Shown here piece by piece: positions 16,675-25,409 of a stretch of DNA of 64,000 bases (positions within the stretch are counted from its first letter, which is position 1; each line of letters begins with the position of its first letter). This DNA is from Sheuella sp. (GTDB lineage Bacteria; Pseudomonadota; Gammaproteobacteria; Burkholderiales; Burkholderiaceae_B): NCBI GenBank assembly GCA_030650995.1, contig JAUSCY010000078.1, positions 1 to 64,000 of the forward strand. Reading direction: 5' to 3'. The notes under the pieces were generated by a model. It saw nothing but the letters and a program-made list of their open reading frames with translations, searched no databases and was not told the DNA's origin. The position numbers were made by a program, and so were the translations under genes.

Positions 16675-18168
16675 TTACTTTGCCTCTTTCATCAAACCGC
16701 GCATCAAATCATTCGTCGTCTGATCTTCCTGACCCTCTGTCTGATCCAAATCGTTTTCAGGAAGTTCGATTTTGATCGTATTGATATCAACTACAACAGG
16801 TTTATCAAGAAATACGGTGACGGTCTGAGGAATAAAAATCACGATGAGTACCAGCATTAATTGCAAGATCACCCATGGAATGGAGCCAAGATATATATCC
16901 CTCGACATCACTTTAGCTGGCAATGATCCGGTCTTGAACAAGGTATCTGCAGAGCTGCGCAAATAGAACAGTGCAAAACCAAAGGGAGGGTGCATGAAGC
17001 TGGTTTGCATGTTGACGCACAGCAAAACACCAAACCAGATCATGTCTATGCCGAGCTTGTTTGCTACAGGAACAAGCATCGGCAGAATGATGAATGCAAT
17101 CTCAAAGAAATCCAGAAAGAAGGCCAGAAAGAAAACAAATACGTTCACGGCCAGCAGAAAACCGATCTGCCCGCCAGGCAAGCTTGAGAGTAAATGCTCG
17201 ATCCAGATTGCCCCATCCACGCCCTGAAAAACTAGCGAAAATGTCCGGGATCCAATTAGAATAAACACAACCATCGCAGTGATGCGCATGGTGTTTGTCA
17301 TGCCTTCGCGCACGATGGTCCAGCTCAGTCTTTTATGAATAAAAGCGAGTATGAACGCTCCCATGGCACCCATGGCACCTGCTTCGGTTGGCGTGGCAAT
17401 CGCGGTAGACATTCCTGGCAATCCGCCCATACTGCCGAGCACTGCAAAAATCAGGAACGCCGACGGAATGATGCCGCGTAAACATTTCTTCCACAGTGCC
17501 CAGCCATCCAGAGTACGGGCTTCTCTGGGCAGGCCTGGTACATGCGAGGGTCGGAACTTTGACAACGCGAAGGTATATATCAGAAAAATTAAGACCTGCA
17601 GGATCGAGGGCCCCCACGCGCCTTTATACATATCTCCGACAGAACGACCCAGCTGATCAGCCATCACAACCAGCACCAGAGATGGGGGAACCAGCTGCGT
17701 GATTGTTCCAGAAGCAGCCAACACTCCTGTCGCATAACGCATGTTGTAGCCGTAACGCATCATGACAGGCAAAGAGATCATCGCCATTGCGATCACCTGA
17801 CCTGCCACAGTTCCGGTGATGGCACCCAGAATGAAGCCAACCAGAATCACGGAGTAACCCAGCCCCCCACGAATCGGGCCAAACAACTGCCCCATTGAGT
17901 CGAGCATGTCCTCAGCCAGGCCGCACTTTTCTAAAATTGCCCCCATTAAGGTAAAGAATGGGATCGCCAGCAGCAAATCGTTAGACACGATACTGAAAAT
18001 ATTGAGCGGCAGGTTGTACATGAAGCTGATTGGAAACCAGTTCATCTGGATCGCGATAAATCCACTGAGCAAACCAAGTGCGGCCAGTGAAAAGGCGACA
18101 GGGAACCCAATCAGCATGATGATGATCAGCCCCACAAACATCAGGGGAGCAAAGTTTTCCATACTCAT
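16675..18168 (-). CDS. TRAP transporter large permease (DctM-like)
   Basis: This is the 12-helix transport subunit of a tripartite ATP-independent periplasmic transporter, which uses a sodium gradient to import carboxylic acids. The MFVGLIIIMLIGFPVAFSLA start, GLAEDMLDSMGQLFGPIRGG, VLAASGTITQLVPPSLVLVV and the PTEAGAMGAMGA segment are classic DctM signatures. At 497 residues it is about 60 longer than most. The additional part is mainly an acidic C-terminal tail (ENDLDQTEGQEDQTTNDL) of unknown role. It overlaps the DctQ gene by four bases. Confidence 0.93.
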   Translation of the reverse strand: MSMENFAPLMFVGLIIIMLIGFPVAFSLAALGLLSGFIAIQMNWFPISFMYNLPLNIFSIVSNDLLLAIPFFTLMGAILEKCGLAEDMLDSMGQLFGPIRGGLGYSVILVGFILGAITGTVAGQVIAMAMISLPVMMRYGYNMRYATGVLAASGTITQLVPPSLVLVVMADQLGRSVGDMYKGAWGPSILQVLIFLIYTFALSKFRPSHVPGLPREARTLDGWALWKKCLRGIIPSAFLIFAVLGSMGGLPGMSTAIATPTEAGAMGAMGAFILAFIHKRLSWTIVREGMTNTMRITAMVVFILIGSRTFSLVFQGVDGAIWIEHLLSSLPGGQIGFLLAVNVFVFFLAFFLDFFEIAFIILPMLVPVANKLGIDMIWFGVLLCVNMQTSFMHPPFGFALFYLRSSADTLFKTGSLPAKVMSRDIYLGSIPWVILQLMLVLIVIFIPQTVTVFLDKPVVVDINTIKIELPENDLDQTEGQEDQTTNDLMRGLMKEAK

Positions 18169-18704
18169 TGCAATGGCCTCTCATACGTCAGGTCCATCTG
18201 GTATTGATTGGTCAGCCAACCGATACGTTTGATCATTTCAGAAATCCCTTGCAACGCCATCAGACTAAAGCCAAGCGGCAGCAACATCATCGCAGGCCAG
18301 CGAATCAGACCACCTGAATTACCCGACATTTCTTGAGAGACCAGCATGCTGACAAATAAGGGCCACGACAGATAGGTAAACAGCAGCATGGCCGGCATCA
18401 GGAAAAACAGCAAACCAAATAAATCCACGTAAACTCGGCTACGGCTTTTCAGCGTGCCATAAATTACATCTACACGGACATGCTCATTGACACGCAGCAC
18501 CTGGGCAGCCCCGAGCATCACACAGGCTGCGAACAGATACCACTGAATCTCAAGCCAGGCATTTGAGCTGTAACCGAAGGTGTAGCGCACAACAGCATTG
18601 CCAGCACTAATGAAACTACAGAGAAAAACCGCCCATTTGGCGAATACCGCAAAAAAATCAGTCAGCCGATCGATTAATCTGGCTAACGCTAATAATTGTT
18701 TCAT
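18165..18704 (-). CDS. TRAP transporter small permease (DctQ-like)
   Basis: This is the four-helix small membrane subunit of a TRAP transporter, 179 residues. Typical are LARLIDRLTDFFAVFAKWAVF, the WLEIQWYLFAACVMLGAAQVLRVNEHVRVDVIYG helix-2/3 region and the C-terminal W-P-A-M-M-L-L-P-L-G helix. The ATG at 18704 is preferred because GGAGAAG lies just upstream; the frame stays open 19 codons further. The expected third partner, a DctP or TAXI binding protein, is not adjacent on either side. Confidence 0.9.
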   Translation of the reverse strand: MKQLLALARLIDRLTDFFAVFAKWAVFLCSFISAGNAVVRYTFGYSSNAWLEIQWYLFAACVMLGAAQVLRVNEHVRVDVIYGTLKSRSRVYVDLFGLLFFLMPAMLLFTYLSWPLFVSMLVSQEMSGNSGGLIRWPAMMLLPLGFSLMALQGISEMIKRIGWLTNQYQMDLTYERPLQ

Positions 18705-18790
18705 TTCTTCTCCGCAGCACGTACTGTATCCAGAACTGCAAAATGACGGGCAAGAATACATTAACCCGTGATCATAACTAAGTTAGCGGT

Positions 18791-18817
18791 AAAAACGCCT
18801 CTTGAAGAGGCGTTTTT
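18791..18817. terminator. Strong bidirectional rho-independent terminator
   Basis: A perfect 12-base stem (AAAAACGCCTCT with AGAGGCGTTTTT) closes a TGA loop and has T5 on one flank in each direction. It lies 43-69 bases past the M20 amidohydrolase stop and before the TRAP genes, both on the minus strand. It therefore ends the ten-gene catabolic operon and separates it from the TRAP unit. Confidence 0.88.
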
Positions 18818-18859
18818 ATATGGGCAAATACCCTATAGAAGGACATATTCAGGCTTAGG

Positions 18860-20053
18860 TCATGCCTGACTCAACCACTTTTCGGTCAAGCGTACAAAAT
18901 AGCTGGCTCCAACAGGAATAATGGCATCGTTAAAGTCGTAAGAAGCATTATGCAAAATGCATGCGCCCTCCCCGTGACCTTCGAGTCGATGCTTACCCTC
19001 GCCATTACCAATGAACGCATAACAGCCAGGTCGCTCCAACAACATGTAAGCGAAGTCCTCTGCTGTCAAGACACCCGGAAACTGATCATCGACCATCTCG
19101 CTGCCAACAATTCCACGCATTACTTCAGCAGCAAAACGGGCTTCCTTTGCGTGATTCATAACCGGTGGTGATGCACGCCGAAATAAAATATCAGCCTCAC
19201 ATTCGTAGGACTGCGCGATGTGTGTTGCAAGTGAACGGACACGCTCTTCAATTCGGTCAAGTGCAGCCAACGAGAAGGTGCGGACAACACCGCCTAGAGA
19301 AGCCTCATCCGGAATGATGTTAGGCGCAACCGAGCCCTGAAGTTGAGTGACCGCCAGGAGCGCGCGCTCAGTACTGGGAATCACTTTAGAAACAAGTCCT
19401 TGCAAAGCAGTACCTAATGCCATGATCGGCGCGACCGGATCAACCCCTGTATGAGGCATTGAGGCATGCGTGCCCCGCCCTTTAATCGTAATCTTGAATA
19501 TATTACTGGAAGCCATAAAAGCCCCATCATTCAAAGCAAAACCACCAACATTACCAATCGAAAAATTATGCAATCCAAAAATTGCATCACAGGGAAAGCG
19601 CTCGAACAATCCGTCTTCGATCATCTTTTTTGCTCCCGCACGCCCCATTTCCTCTGCGGGTTGAAAAACAAAATTCACTGTTCCATTGAAATTGCGTGTG
19701 CTCGATAGGTGCCAGGCAGCAGCCAGCAGCATGGTCGTGTGGCCATCATGACCACAGGCATGCATCTGACCCGGATGTGTGGATTTGTGAGCGAACTGAT
19801 TGAGCTCTTGCAATGGCAGGCAGTCCATATCGGCACGCAAGCCAATGGTGCGAGTACCGGTACCTACTTTGAGTACACCAACCACTCCAGTGCCTGCTAC
19901 ACCGCGATGAACTTCAATTCCCCACTCGCGAAGCTTGGTTGCGACGATTTCGGATGTGCGGTGCTCATCGAACCCCAGTTCGGGATGAGCATGGATATCA
20001 CGCCGAATCTCGACAAAGGGGCTGTAGTCTGCAAACGACTCAACAATTTTCAT
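18860..20053 (-). CDS. M20 family amidohydrolase (hippurate hydrolase-like)
   Basis: This is a zinc metallo-amidohydrolase of the M20D group, 397 residues, which releases acyl groups from N-acyl amino acids or related amides. The IRRDIHAHPELGFDEHRTS opening, the metal motif HACGHDGH (Cys100 and His102 ligands), PAEEMGRAGAKKMIEDG with the general-base Glu pair, and the GRGTHASMPHTGVDPV dimerisation-domain motif are all present. It is the last gene of the catabolic operon, sharing one base with the preceding Bug gene (ATGA-type junction). Its presence suggests that an amide-linked compound is a substrate for the pathway. Confidence 0.92.
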   Translation of the reverse strand: MKIVESFADYSPFVEIRRDIHAHPELGFDEHRTSEIVATKLREWGIEVHRGVAGTGVVGVLKVGTGTRTIGLRADMDCLPLQELNQFAHKSTHPGQMHACGHDGHTTMLLAAAWHLSSTRNFNGTVNFVFQPAEEMGRAGAKKMIEDGLFERFPCDAIFGLHNFSIGNVGGFALNDGAFMASSNIFKITIKGRGTHASMPHTGVDPVAPIMALGTALQGLVSKVIPSTERALLAVTQLQGSVAPNIIPDEASLGGVVRTFSLAALDRIEERVRSLATHIAQSYECEADILFRRASPPVMNHAKEARFAAEVMRGIVGSEMVDDQFPGVLTAEDFAYMLLERPGCYAFIGNGEGKHRLEGHGEGACILHNASYDFNDAIIPVGASYFVRLTEKWLSQA

Positions 20054-21018
20054 TACTGGACCTTTGCACCCGATTTTTTAACGACTTCGGCCATCTGAAC
20101 ATCAGACTTTTTGAGGATCTCTGCAAACTGCGCATTCGTCAGCACTTCAGTCTCAATACCCTGCTTGGACAGACGCGCCATCACGGCAGGATCTTTCAGG
20201 ACTGAAGCCATGGCAGCTTGAATACCGTCAAGCGTCTTGACAGGGGTGGCTGCAGGTGCCAACAAACCGAACCAGGAAGTAAATTCATAGCCAGGCAGGC
20301 CTGATTCAGCCACGGATGGGAGCTCAGGAATGAATTTTGAACGCCCAGGAGAAGTCACCGCCAGTAACTTAATGCGCTTATCTTCTTTGTAACCAAGCGC
20401 TGCAACGTTCGCGGCAATCACAGCCTGGGCGCGACCCGAAAGCACTTCCATCACCGCTTCCCCAGTGGATTTAGTAGGAATGTGTTCCATCGACAGGCCA
20501 GCCATGCCAGCAAAATAAGCCATGGAAAGATGCGTGGCACTGCCGTTACCGGCTGAAGCATAGTTGTACTTGCCAGGCGAGGCTTTCACCAGTTTGATGA
20601 ACTCCGCAACATTGCTGACGGGCAAATCACCAGGAACCATCAGGATGTAACTTGCATTGCCAATATACGCAGCGGGCGCAAAACTTTTAATCGGATCGTA
20701 TGGCAGGGAATCGTACAGATAACTGGCGATCAGGTGGCTCGCCGCAGCGAGATCAACAACGGAACCATCCGGGGTCGCTTTGGCCACGACCGCAGTGCCA
20801 ATCGTGCCGCCCGCTCCGGCTTTATTCTCAACAATGACGGTCTGCTTGAGCGCGGCACCCAACTCTGCGTTCAGACTGCGTCCAAGCGTGTCTTGTACTG
20901 CACCCGCCGCAAAGGGAACAACAATACGCATTGTTTTGTCTTGAGCGCTGGCTTGACCGAACGCAACAAGACTCAACAGTGCGAGGGATAATAAACGCGG
21001 CAGTGATAGTTTGGACAT
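20053..21018 (-). CDS. Bug/TctC-family periplasmic binding protein
   Basis: This 321-residue exported protein has a signal peptide (LPRLLSLALLSLVAFGQASA) and the Bug signature regions (MRIVVPFAAGAVQDTLGRSL, VIVENKAGAGGTIGTAVVAKATPDG). The usual YPxKPI opening is missing; the mature chain starts QDKTMRIVVPF. It lies between the DUF35 gene and the M20 hydrolase inside the catabolic operon, so its ligand is probably a pathway substrate or a product released outside. No TctA/TctB permease genes are in the window. Confidence 0.9.
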   Translation of the reverse strand: MSKLSLPRLLSLALLSLVAFGQASAQDKTMRIVVPFAAGAVQDTLGRSLNAELGAALKQTVIVENKAGAGGTIGTAVVAKATPDGSVVDLAAASHLIASYLYDSLPYDPIKSFAPAAYIGNASYILMVPGDLPVSNVAEFIKLVKASPGKYNYASAGNGSATHLSMAYFAGMAGLSMEHIPTKSTGEAVMEVLSGRAQAVIAANVAALGYKEDKRIKLLAVTSPGRSKFIPELPSVAESGLPGYEFTSWFGLLAPAATPVKTLDGIQAAMASVLKDPAVMARLSKQGIETEVLTNAQFAEILKKSDVQMAEVVKKSGAKVQ

Positions 21019-21085
21019 GAAACTCTCTTAAAAGATCGTGAATCCCACAACGATACCAAATTAATGACGCGATGCAATAAAAATA

Positions 21086-21493
21086 TCAGACAGGCGTGTA
21101 TACAGGCGCAGTCCTGCCTTCGGGTGTTTGCTGAAAACGAACTTCGACCTTGTCACCAATTTTGAGGTTCTTGTAATCACAATCCACAATATTGGTAATA
21201 GCGATCGGGCCTTCCTCCATTTCTACCCAGGCAACGACGTACGGAGGATCGGCGCGTTCAATCACGCTGAAAGAGTAAATGGTCCCGCGACCACTGGCCT
21301 CTTTCCAAACCGTTTTGTCGCTGCCGCACAACGGACAAACAATCCGTGGATACCAATGCGCGCGATTGCAATGCTCGCAACTTTTGATCAATAAACGCTT
21401 TTGCTCGGCCGCGGCCCAGAAAGGCGATGTCTCAGGGTAAGTCGTTGCAAAAATATCATCGAGATATGTTTTAGGTGTGATTTGAGTCGTCAT
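21086..21493 (-). CDS. DUF35 zinc-ribbon/OB-fold acyl-CoA-binding protein
   Basis: This 135-residue protein has a rubredoxin-like zinc ribbon with Cys39, Cys42, Cys53 and Cys56, then an OB fold (GTIYSFSVIERADPPYVVAWVEM, ...NLKIGDKVEVRF). DUF35 proteins form complexes with thiolase-like proteins and bind the acyl-CoA. In steroid side-chain breakdown such a pair is a retro-aldolase (Ltp2 with ChsH2), and in archaea DUF35 bridges thiolase and HMG-CoA synthase. It begins 2 bases after the thiolase-like gene, so the two are almost certainly partners. Confidence 0.9.
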   Translation of the reverse strand: MTTQITPKTYLDDIFATTYPETSPFWAAAEQKRLLIKSCEHCNRAHWYPRIVCPLCGSDKTVWKEASGRGTIYSFSVIERADPPYVVAWVEMEEGPIAITNIVDCDYKNLKIGDKVEVRFQQTPEGRTAPVYTPV

Positions 21494-21495
21494 GA

Positions 21496-22668
21496 TTATT
21501 CACGCTCCATGATGATGGTTGAGTGCGCATGACCCACGCCAAGCACCAGACCTGGCCCGGACGCCAGGGCGATATCGCAATTTTTCACCTGTACCGACGG
21601 ATGCGCCTCGCCCCTCAACTGCCTGACCGCCTCAATAACCTTGGTAATACCGCCACGATTATTGGGGTGGTTATTACACAAACCTCCACCATCCGTGTTC
21701 CATGGAAGTTTCCCTTTGCCTGAAATCAGATTGCCCTCAGCTACAAAAGCTCCGCTCTGTCCTTTTTTACAAAAGCCCAGATCCTCCAGCTGTATCAGCA
21801 CCATGATCGTAAAGTTATCGTAAATAGAGGCGTACTTGATGTCATTGACAGTCACACCGGCTTGCTTGAATGCCATTTGTCCGGTCACTGCAGCACCGGA
21901 ACGTGTCGCGTCCAGGTAGCCGCCATTACTGGTATTGATGGTCTCGCCCGTACCGATAATTTTGACAAGAGGGCGTTTAATTTTTTTCGCGATTTCAGCA
22001 TTCGTGAGGACCAGCGCGCCTCCTCCGTCTGTAATGACACAACAATCCAGACGGTGCAAGGGGCTCGCAATCATTGGGGAATTAACGACATCCTCGACGC
22101 TGACAACCTTTCTGAGCAATGCAAGTTCGTTGTACTGCGCATGCGTGGAGGCAGCAACTTTTACAGCTGCCATTTGCTCAGGAGTTGTGCCGAACTCATG
22201 CATATGGCGCTGAGCAAGCATGCCATAGACGCTGGTAATCGTTGTCTGATAAGGCAGGTCAAAGGGTGTTTCCGGACGCTCTGGACCTAGTGATCGCGGC
22301 TTCGTCCCTGTGGCCATACCTGTGCTTTTAGGTTTGCCTGCAAGGGTGATCAGCGCGACGGAGCATTTCCCTTCGGCGATTGCCAGCGCGGCATGCCGCA
22401 CATGCACCATGTACGAGCAACCACCCAACTCAGTACCATCTATCCATTTGAGATTGAGATTCAGGTACTCCGCCATGGAAAGCGGCGTGGATCCAGGTGC
22501 ATCACCCGCGCAGAAATAGCCATCCACATCTGCCAGCGTCAGCCCTGCATCCCGTAGTGCACCAAGTGCCGACTCTGCATGAAGTTGAGTGACCGACTTA
22601 TCGGGCGCGTAACGTGTTGGGTGCTCATACGCACCAACGATATAGGCGTTGCCTTGATTGCTCGTCAT
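21496..22668 (-). CDS. Thiolase-superfamily protein (SCP-x / lipid-transfer type)
   Basis: This 390-residue thiolase-fold protein resembles SCP-x thiolases and Ltp2-type aldolases. A reactive-Cys candidate lies in LGGCSYMVH (Cys84) and the His motif is NNHP (His334). The last classical motif, C-x-G, is replaced: the C terminus reads SGPGLVLGVGHAHSTII, with no Cys. This is usual for the DUF35-dependent group. The activity could be CoA-dependent thiolysis or retro-aldol cleavage. It is 12 bases downstream of the BKACE gene and 2 bases upstream of DUF35. Confidence 0.88.
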   Translation of the reverse strand: MTSNQGNAYIVGAYEHPTRYAPDKSVTQLHAESALGALRDAGLTLADVDGYFCAGDAPGSTPLSMAEYLNLNLKWIDGTELGGCSYMVHVRHAALAIAEGKCSVALITLAGKPKSTGMATGTKPRSLGPERPETPFDLPYQTTITSVYGMLAQRHMHEFGTTPEQMAAVKVAASTHAQYNELALLRKVVSVEDVVNSPMIASPLHRLDCCVITDGGGALVLTNAEIAKKIKRPLVKIIGTGETINTSNGGYLDATRSGAAVTGQMAFKQAGVTVNDIKYASIYDNFTIMVLIQLEDLGFCKKGQSGAFVAEGNLISGKGKLPWNTDGGGLCNNHPNNRGGITKVIEAVRQLRGEAHPSVQVKNCDIALASGPGLVLGVGHAHSTIIMERE

Positions 22669-22680
22669 TTTGATCCAGTA

Positions 22681-23613
22681 TTACAAATTAATATTGGCCG
22701 CGCCCTTGAGGCCAAGAATCTGACGGGCTTCGTCAGGCGTTGCGATCTCGAGATTTAATGCCTCGAGCACGGTACGAATCCGGGTGACCTGTTCCGCGTT
22801 TGAGGTGGCCATTTTTCCAGGACCAATCCAGAGCGAATCCTCAAGCCCGACGCGAACGTGCGAGCCCATCGCAGCACCTATCGTCGCCAGAGGGATCTGA
22901 TTACGACCGGCACCCAGAATAGACCATTGATACTGATCACCAAACAGGCGGTCTGCAGTTCTGCGCATATGCATCAGATCCTCAGGATGTGGGCCAATAC
23001 CGCCAAGAATACCGAATACCGACTGAATGAAAATCGGTCCTTTCACTAAGCCCTTTTCTACAAAGTGGGACAAGTTATACAGATGGCTGATGTCATAACA
23101 TTCGAATTCAAAACGCGTACCGTTATCAGCGCCGCGGCGCAGAATCGTTTCAATGTCGTTATAGGTGTTTTTGAAAATCAGGTCCCGGCTGTTTTCGAGA
23201 TGCTGGCGTTCCCACTCATGCTTGAATTCTTTGAAACGATCGAGCATGGGGAATAAACCGAAGTTCATTGAGCCCATGTTTAAAGAAGCGACCTCAGGCT
23301 TGAAGGTCATGGCGGGACGCATGCGCTCCTCCACCGTCATATGCGGACTGCCGCCGGTCGTGATGTTAATTACCGCATTTGTGGCGGCGCGAATTTTCTC
23401 AAGGAAAGGACGAAACAGCTCCGGATCCTGCGAGGGCTTGCCGTCCTTGGGGTCGCGTGCGTGCAAATGCAGAATAGCTGCGCCTGCCTTTGCAGCATCA
23501 ATCGCAGACTTGGCAATTTCATCCGCCGTGACAGGCAGGTAGGGCGACATGCTGGGTGTATGAATCGCGCCGGTCGCGGCGCAGGTAATGATGACTTTAC
23601 GTGAAGCGGCCAT
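22681..23613 (-). CDS. Beta-keto acid cleavage enzyme (BKACE, DUF849)
   Basis: BKACE enzymes are zinc TIM barrels that condense a beta-keto acid with acetyl-CoA and split it into acetoacetate and a new acyl-CoA. The founding member acts on 3-keto-5-aminohexanoate, and others act on dehydrocarnitine or 5-hydroxy-3-oxohexanoate. The metal His pair in ILHLHARDP (His49, His51), INITTGGSPHMTVEERM and RVGLEDSLWIGPG are visible in this 310-residue chain. The upstream gene encodes a dehydrogenase of the type that makes beta-keto acids, which strengthens the call. The side chain of the natural substrate cannot be read directly. Confidence 0.93.
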   Translation of the reverse strand: MAASRKVIITCAATGAIHTPSMSPYLPVTADEIAKSAIDAAKAGAAILHLHARDPKDGKPSQDPELFRPFLEKIRAATNAVINITTGGSPHMTVEERMRPAMTFKPEVASLNMGSMNFGLFPMLDRFKEFKHEWERQHLENSRDLIFKNTYNDIETILRRGADNGTRFEFECYDISHLYNLSHFVEKGLVKGPIFIQSVFGILGGIGPHPEDLMHMRRTADRLFGDQYQWSILGAGRNQIPLATIGAAMGSHVRVGLEDSLWIGPGKMATSNAEQVTRIRTVLEALNLEIATPDEARQILGLKGAANINL

Positions 23614-23664
23614 GATGAGTTTCCTGTATCAGAATCAGAGTCAGATTAAATTAATTTTCAATAT

Positions 23665-24603
23665 TTACTTTGTATTTTTCTCGGCGGCTTTTTTATGCGC
23701 GGCCAACCCCATCAATCGTCGGTCGCGCCACAGGCGACGTTCCAGCAACTGCTCTTTGGGCAATATTTCACGGCGTGCGGATTCCAGCTTCTCAATCAAA
23801 GTCTCTGACCACGGCTCGGTTGAAGTCTGCTCCTCGGCAATCGACTGGTACATATTGCCAAACCGATGCGCGTAATCAGCCAGGCCATCGGGAGCATTCA
23901 GATCGATGGTTTCGAATGGCCCCATGAAGGACCAACGCAAACCAAGTCCTTCCTTGACTGTCACATCCAGTCCTTCGGCATCGACATAACCTTGCTCAAC
24001 AAGTTTAAAAGCTTCGCGCAGCAAAGCACCTTGTAAGCGATTAAGGATAAATCCCTGAAGCTCTTTGTGTATTTTGACCGGCTTCTGGCCGACACTCTGC
24101 ATCACATCCCAGGTTTGCTGGATCACTTTTGCATCCGTCCAGGGCGCACCGCATATTTCTACAACAGGCACCAGATATGGGGGATTGACAGGGTGCGCAA
24201 TCAGGCAGCGCGCACGACCCGGCAAATCTTCTGTGAAAGCTGATGCAGGAATACTCGAAGTCGAACTTGCCAATACGCAAGTAGGCGAAGCGATTTTATC
24301 CATTCGCCCAAAAATGTCTTTTTTCATTTCAACACGTTCAGGCAAATTTTCCTGAACATATTCGGCGCCATTGAGCACTTCCTCGAGTGTTTTACATCCA
24401 CTGATACGTGCGAGCAAAGCCTCGGGATCATCAATCAGACCTGCCTCTTTCAAGTCAGCGACCTGTCCGGCGATCAGGCGGATACCTGTATCAACTGCCT
24501 CAGGATTGCCATCCCACATTTTGACGTTGTGACCACCTCGTGCGAACACGATCGCCCAGGCCTGACCGATTAATCCGGAACCTACGACTGCAATATTCAT
24601 CAT
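23665..24603 (-). CDS. 3-hydroxyacyl dehydrogenase family protein (CRYL1/carnitine dehydrogenase type)
   Basis: This NAD-dependent enzyme of 312 residues has GSGLIGQAWA as its Rossmann motif, ENLPERVEMKK, ASSTSSIPAS, the IAHPVNPPYLVPVVEI catalytic His segment and GFILNRLQGALLREA. The motif GLGLRWSFMGPFETIDLNAP is shared with L-gulonate 3-dehydrogenase (lambda-crystallin) and carnitine 3-dehydrogenase, which oxidise free beta-hydroxy acids rather than CoA esters. It directly precedes the BKACE gene, so the product beta-keto acid is probably the BKACE substrate. Two ATGs lie in tandem; the second (24600) is better spaced from the AGAGG site. Confidence 0.9.
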   Translation of the reverse strand: MMNIAVVGSGLIGQAWAIVFARGGHNVKMWDGNPEAVDTGIRLIAGQVADLKEAGLIDDPEALLARISGCKTLEEVLNGAEYVQENLPERVEMKKDIFGRMDKIASPTCVLASSTSSIPASAFTEDLPGRARCLIAHPVNPPYLVPVVEICGAPWTDAKVIQQTWDVMQSVGQKPVKIHKELQGFILNRLQGALLREAFKLVEQGYVDAEGLDVTVKEGLGLRWSFMGPFETIDLNAPDGLADYAHRFGNMYQSIAEEQTSTEPWSETLIEKLESARREILPKEQLLERRLWRDRRLMGLAAHKKAAEKNTK

Positions 24604-24611
24604 GACCTCTA

Positions 24612-25409
24612 TCAGCTCAATACTTGTGTGTAACCATCAACAACCAGCTCCTGGCCATTGACATGACGTGCGTAATCTCCCGTCGCAAACAAAACCATAT
24701 TGGCGATGTCTTCGACACTCACCATCGAACCCATTGCCGCCTGAGATTCGTAGATACGCGCGATGTCTTCGACAGGCTTACCCAATGAGGCTGCCTTGGC
24801 AGCGATGACTGCGCGAATGCGTGGACCATCAACAGCACCAGGCAAAATGGCATTGACTCGGATGCCTTCAGGACCCAGTTCCAGTGCGAGCGACTTGGTA
24901 AAGCCAACAACCGCCCACTTGGAAGCAGCATAGGCCGAACGGCCAGGAAAACCAAGATGGCCCGCAGCAGATGACAGATTAATCATGCTGGCATTCTTAC
25001 CCTTGCGTAATCGCGGCACAGCCAGACGCGCGCACAGGAACTGACCAGTGATGTTGACCGCCAGCGTTCGATTCCAGTCTGCAAGGCTCAGGTTTTCAAC
25101 CGTGCCCGTCGGGCCTGCAATACCGGCATTGTTGATCATGACATCCAGACCGCCAAGTTGCGCGTCGACTTCAGAGAATAATCTCTCAACGCTTTGCTCG
25201 TCCGCGACATCTGCAACCGTTGTCAGCACACCCGGCAGATTGGCTTGCGCTTCGCGCAGACCTTTTTCATCCACATCACAAATCAGGACTTTTGCACCCG
25301 ACTGAATAAATCCTCTCGTAATCGCCAGGCCAATACCGTTAGCACCTGCGGTGACCAGTACACGCTTACCTGCCAAGGACGCATCTTTAAGTAACATATT
25401 TACACCCAT
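24612..25409 (-). CDS. Short-chain dehydrogenase/reductase
   Basis: This is a classical SDR of about 261-265 residues with TAGANGIGLA as cofactor loop (Ala in place of the usual Gly after Thr), NNAGIAG, the catalytic Ser in NLSSAAG, and Tyr/Lys in YAASK. It may oxidise a secondary alcohol of the imported compound. The start is ambiguous: the ATG at 25409 overlaps the end of the livMGF fusion gene by 10 bases, whereas the ATG at 25397 follows that stop by two bases and has GGGTG upstream. Either way it is coupled to the transporter gene. Confidence 0.9.
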   Translation of the reverse strand: MGVNMLLKDASLAGKRVLVTAGANGIGLAITRGFIQSGAKVLICDVDEKGLREAQANLPGVLTTVADVADEQSVERLFSEVDAQLGGLDVMINNAGIAGPTGTVENLSLADWNRTLAVNITGQFLCARLAVPRLRKGKNASMINLSSAAGHLGFPGRSAYAASKWAVVGFTKSLALELGPEGIRVNAILPGAVDGPRIRAVIAAKAASLGKPVEDIARIYESQAAMGSMVSVEDIANMVLFATGDYARHVNGQELVVDGYTQVLS

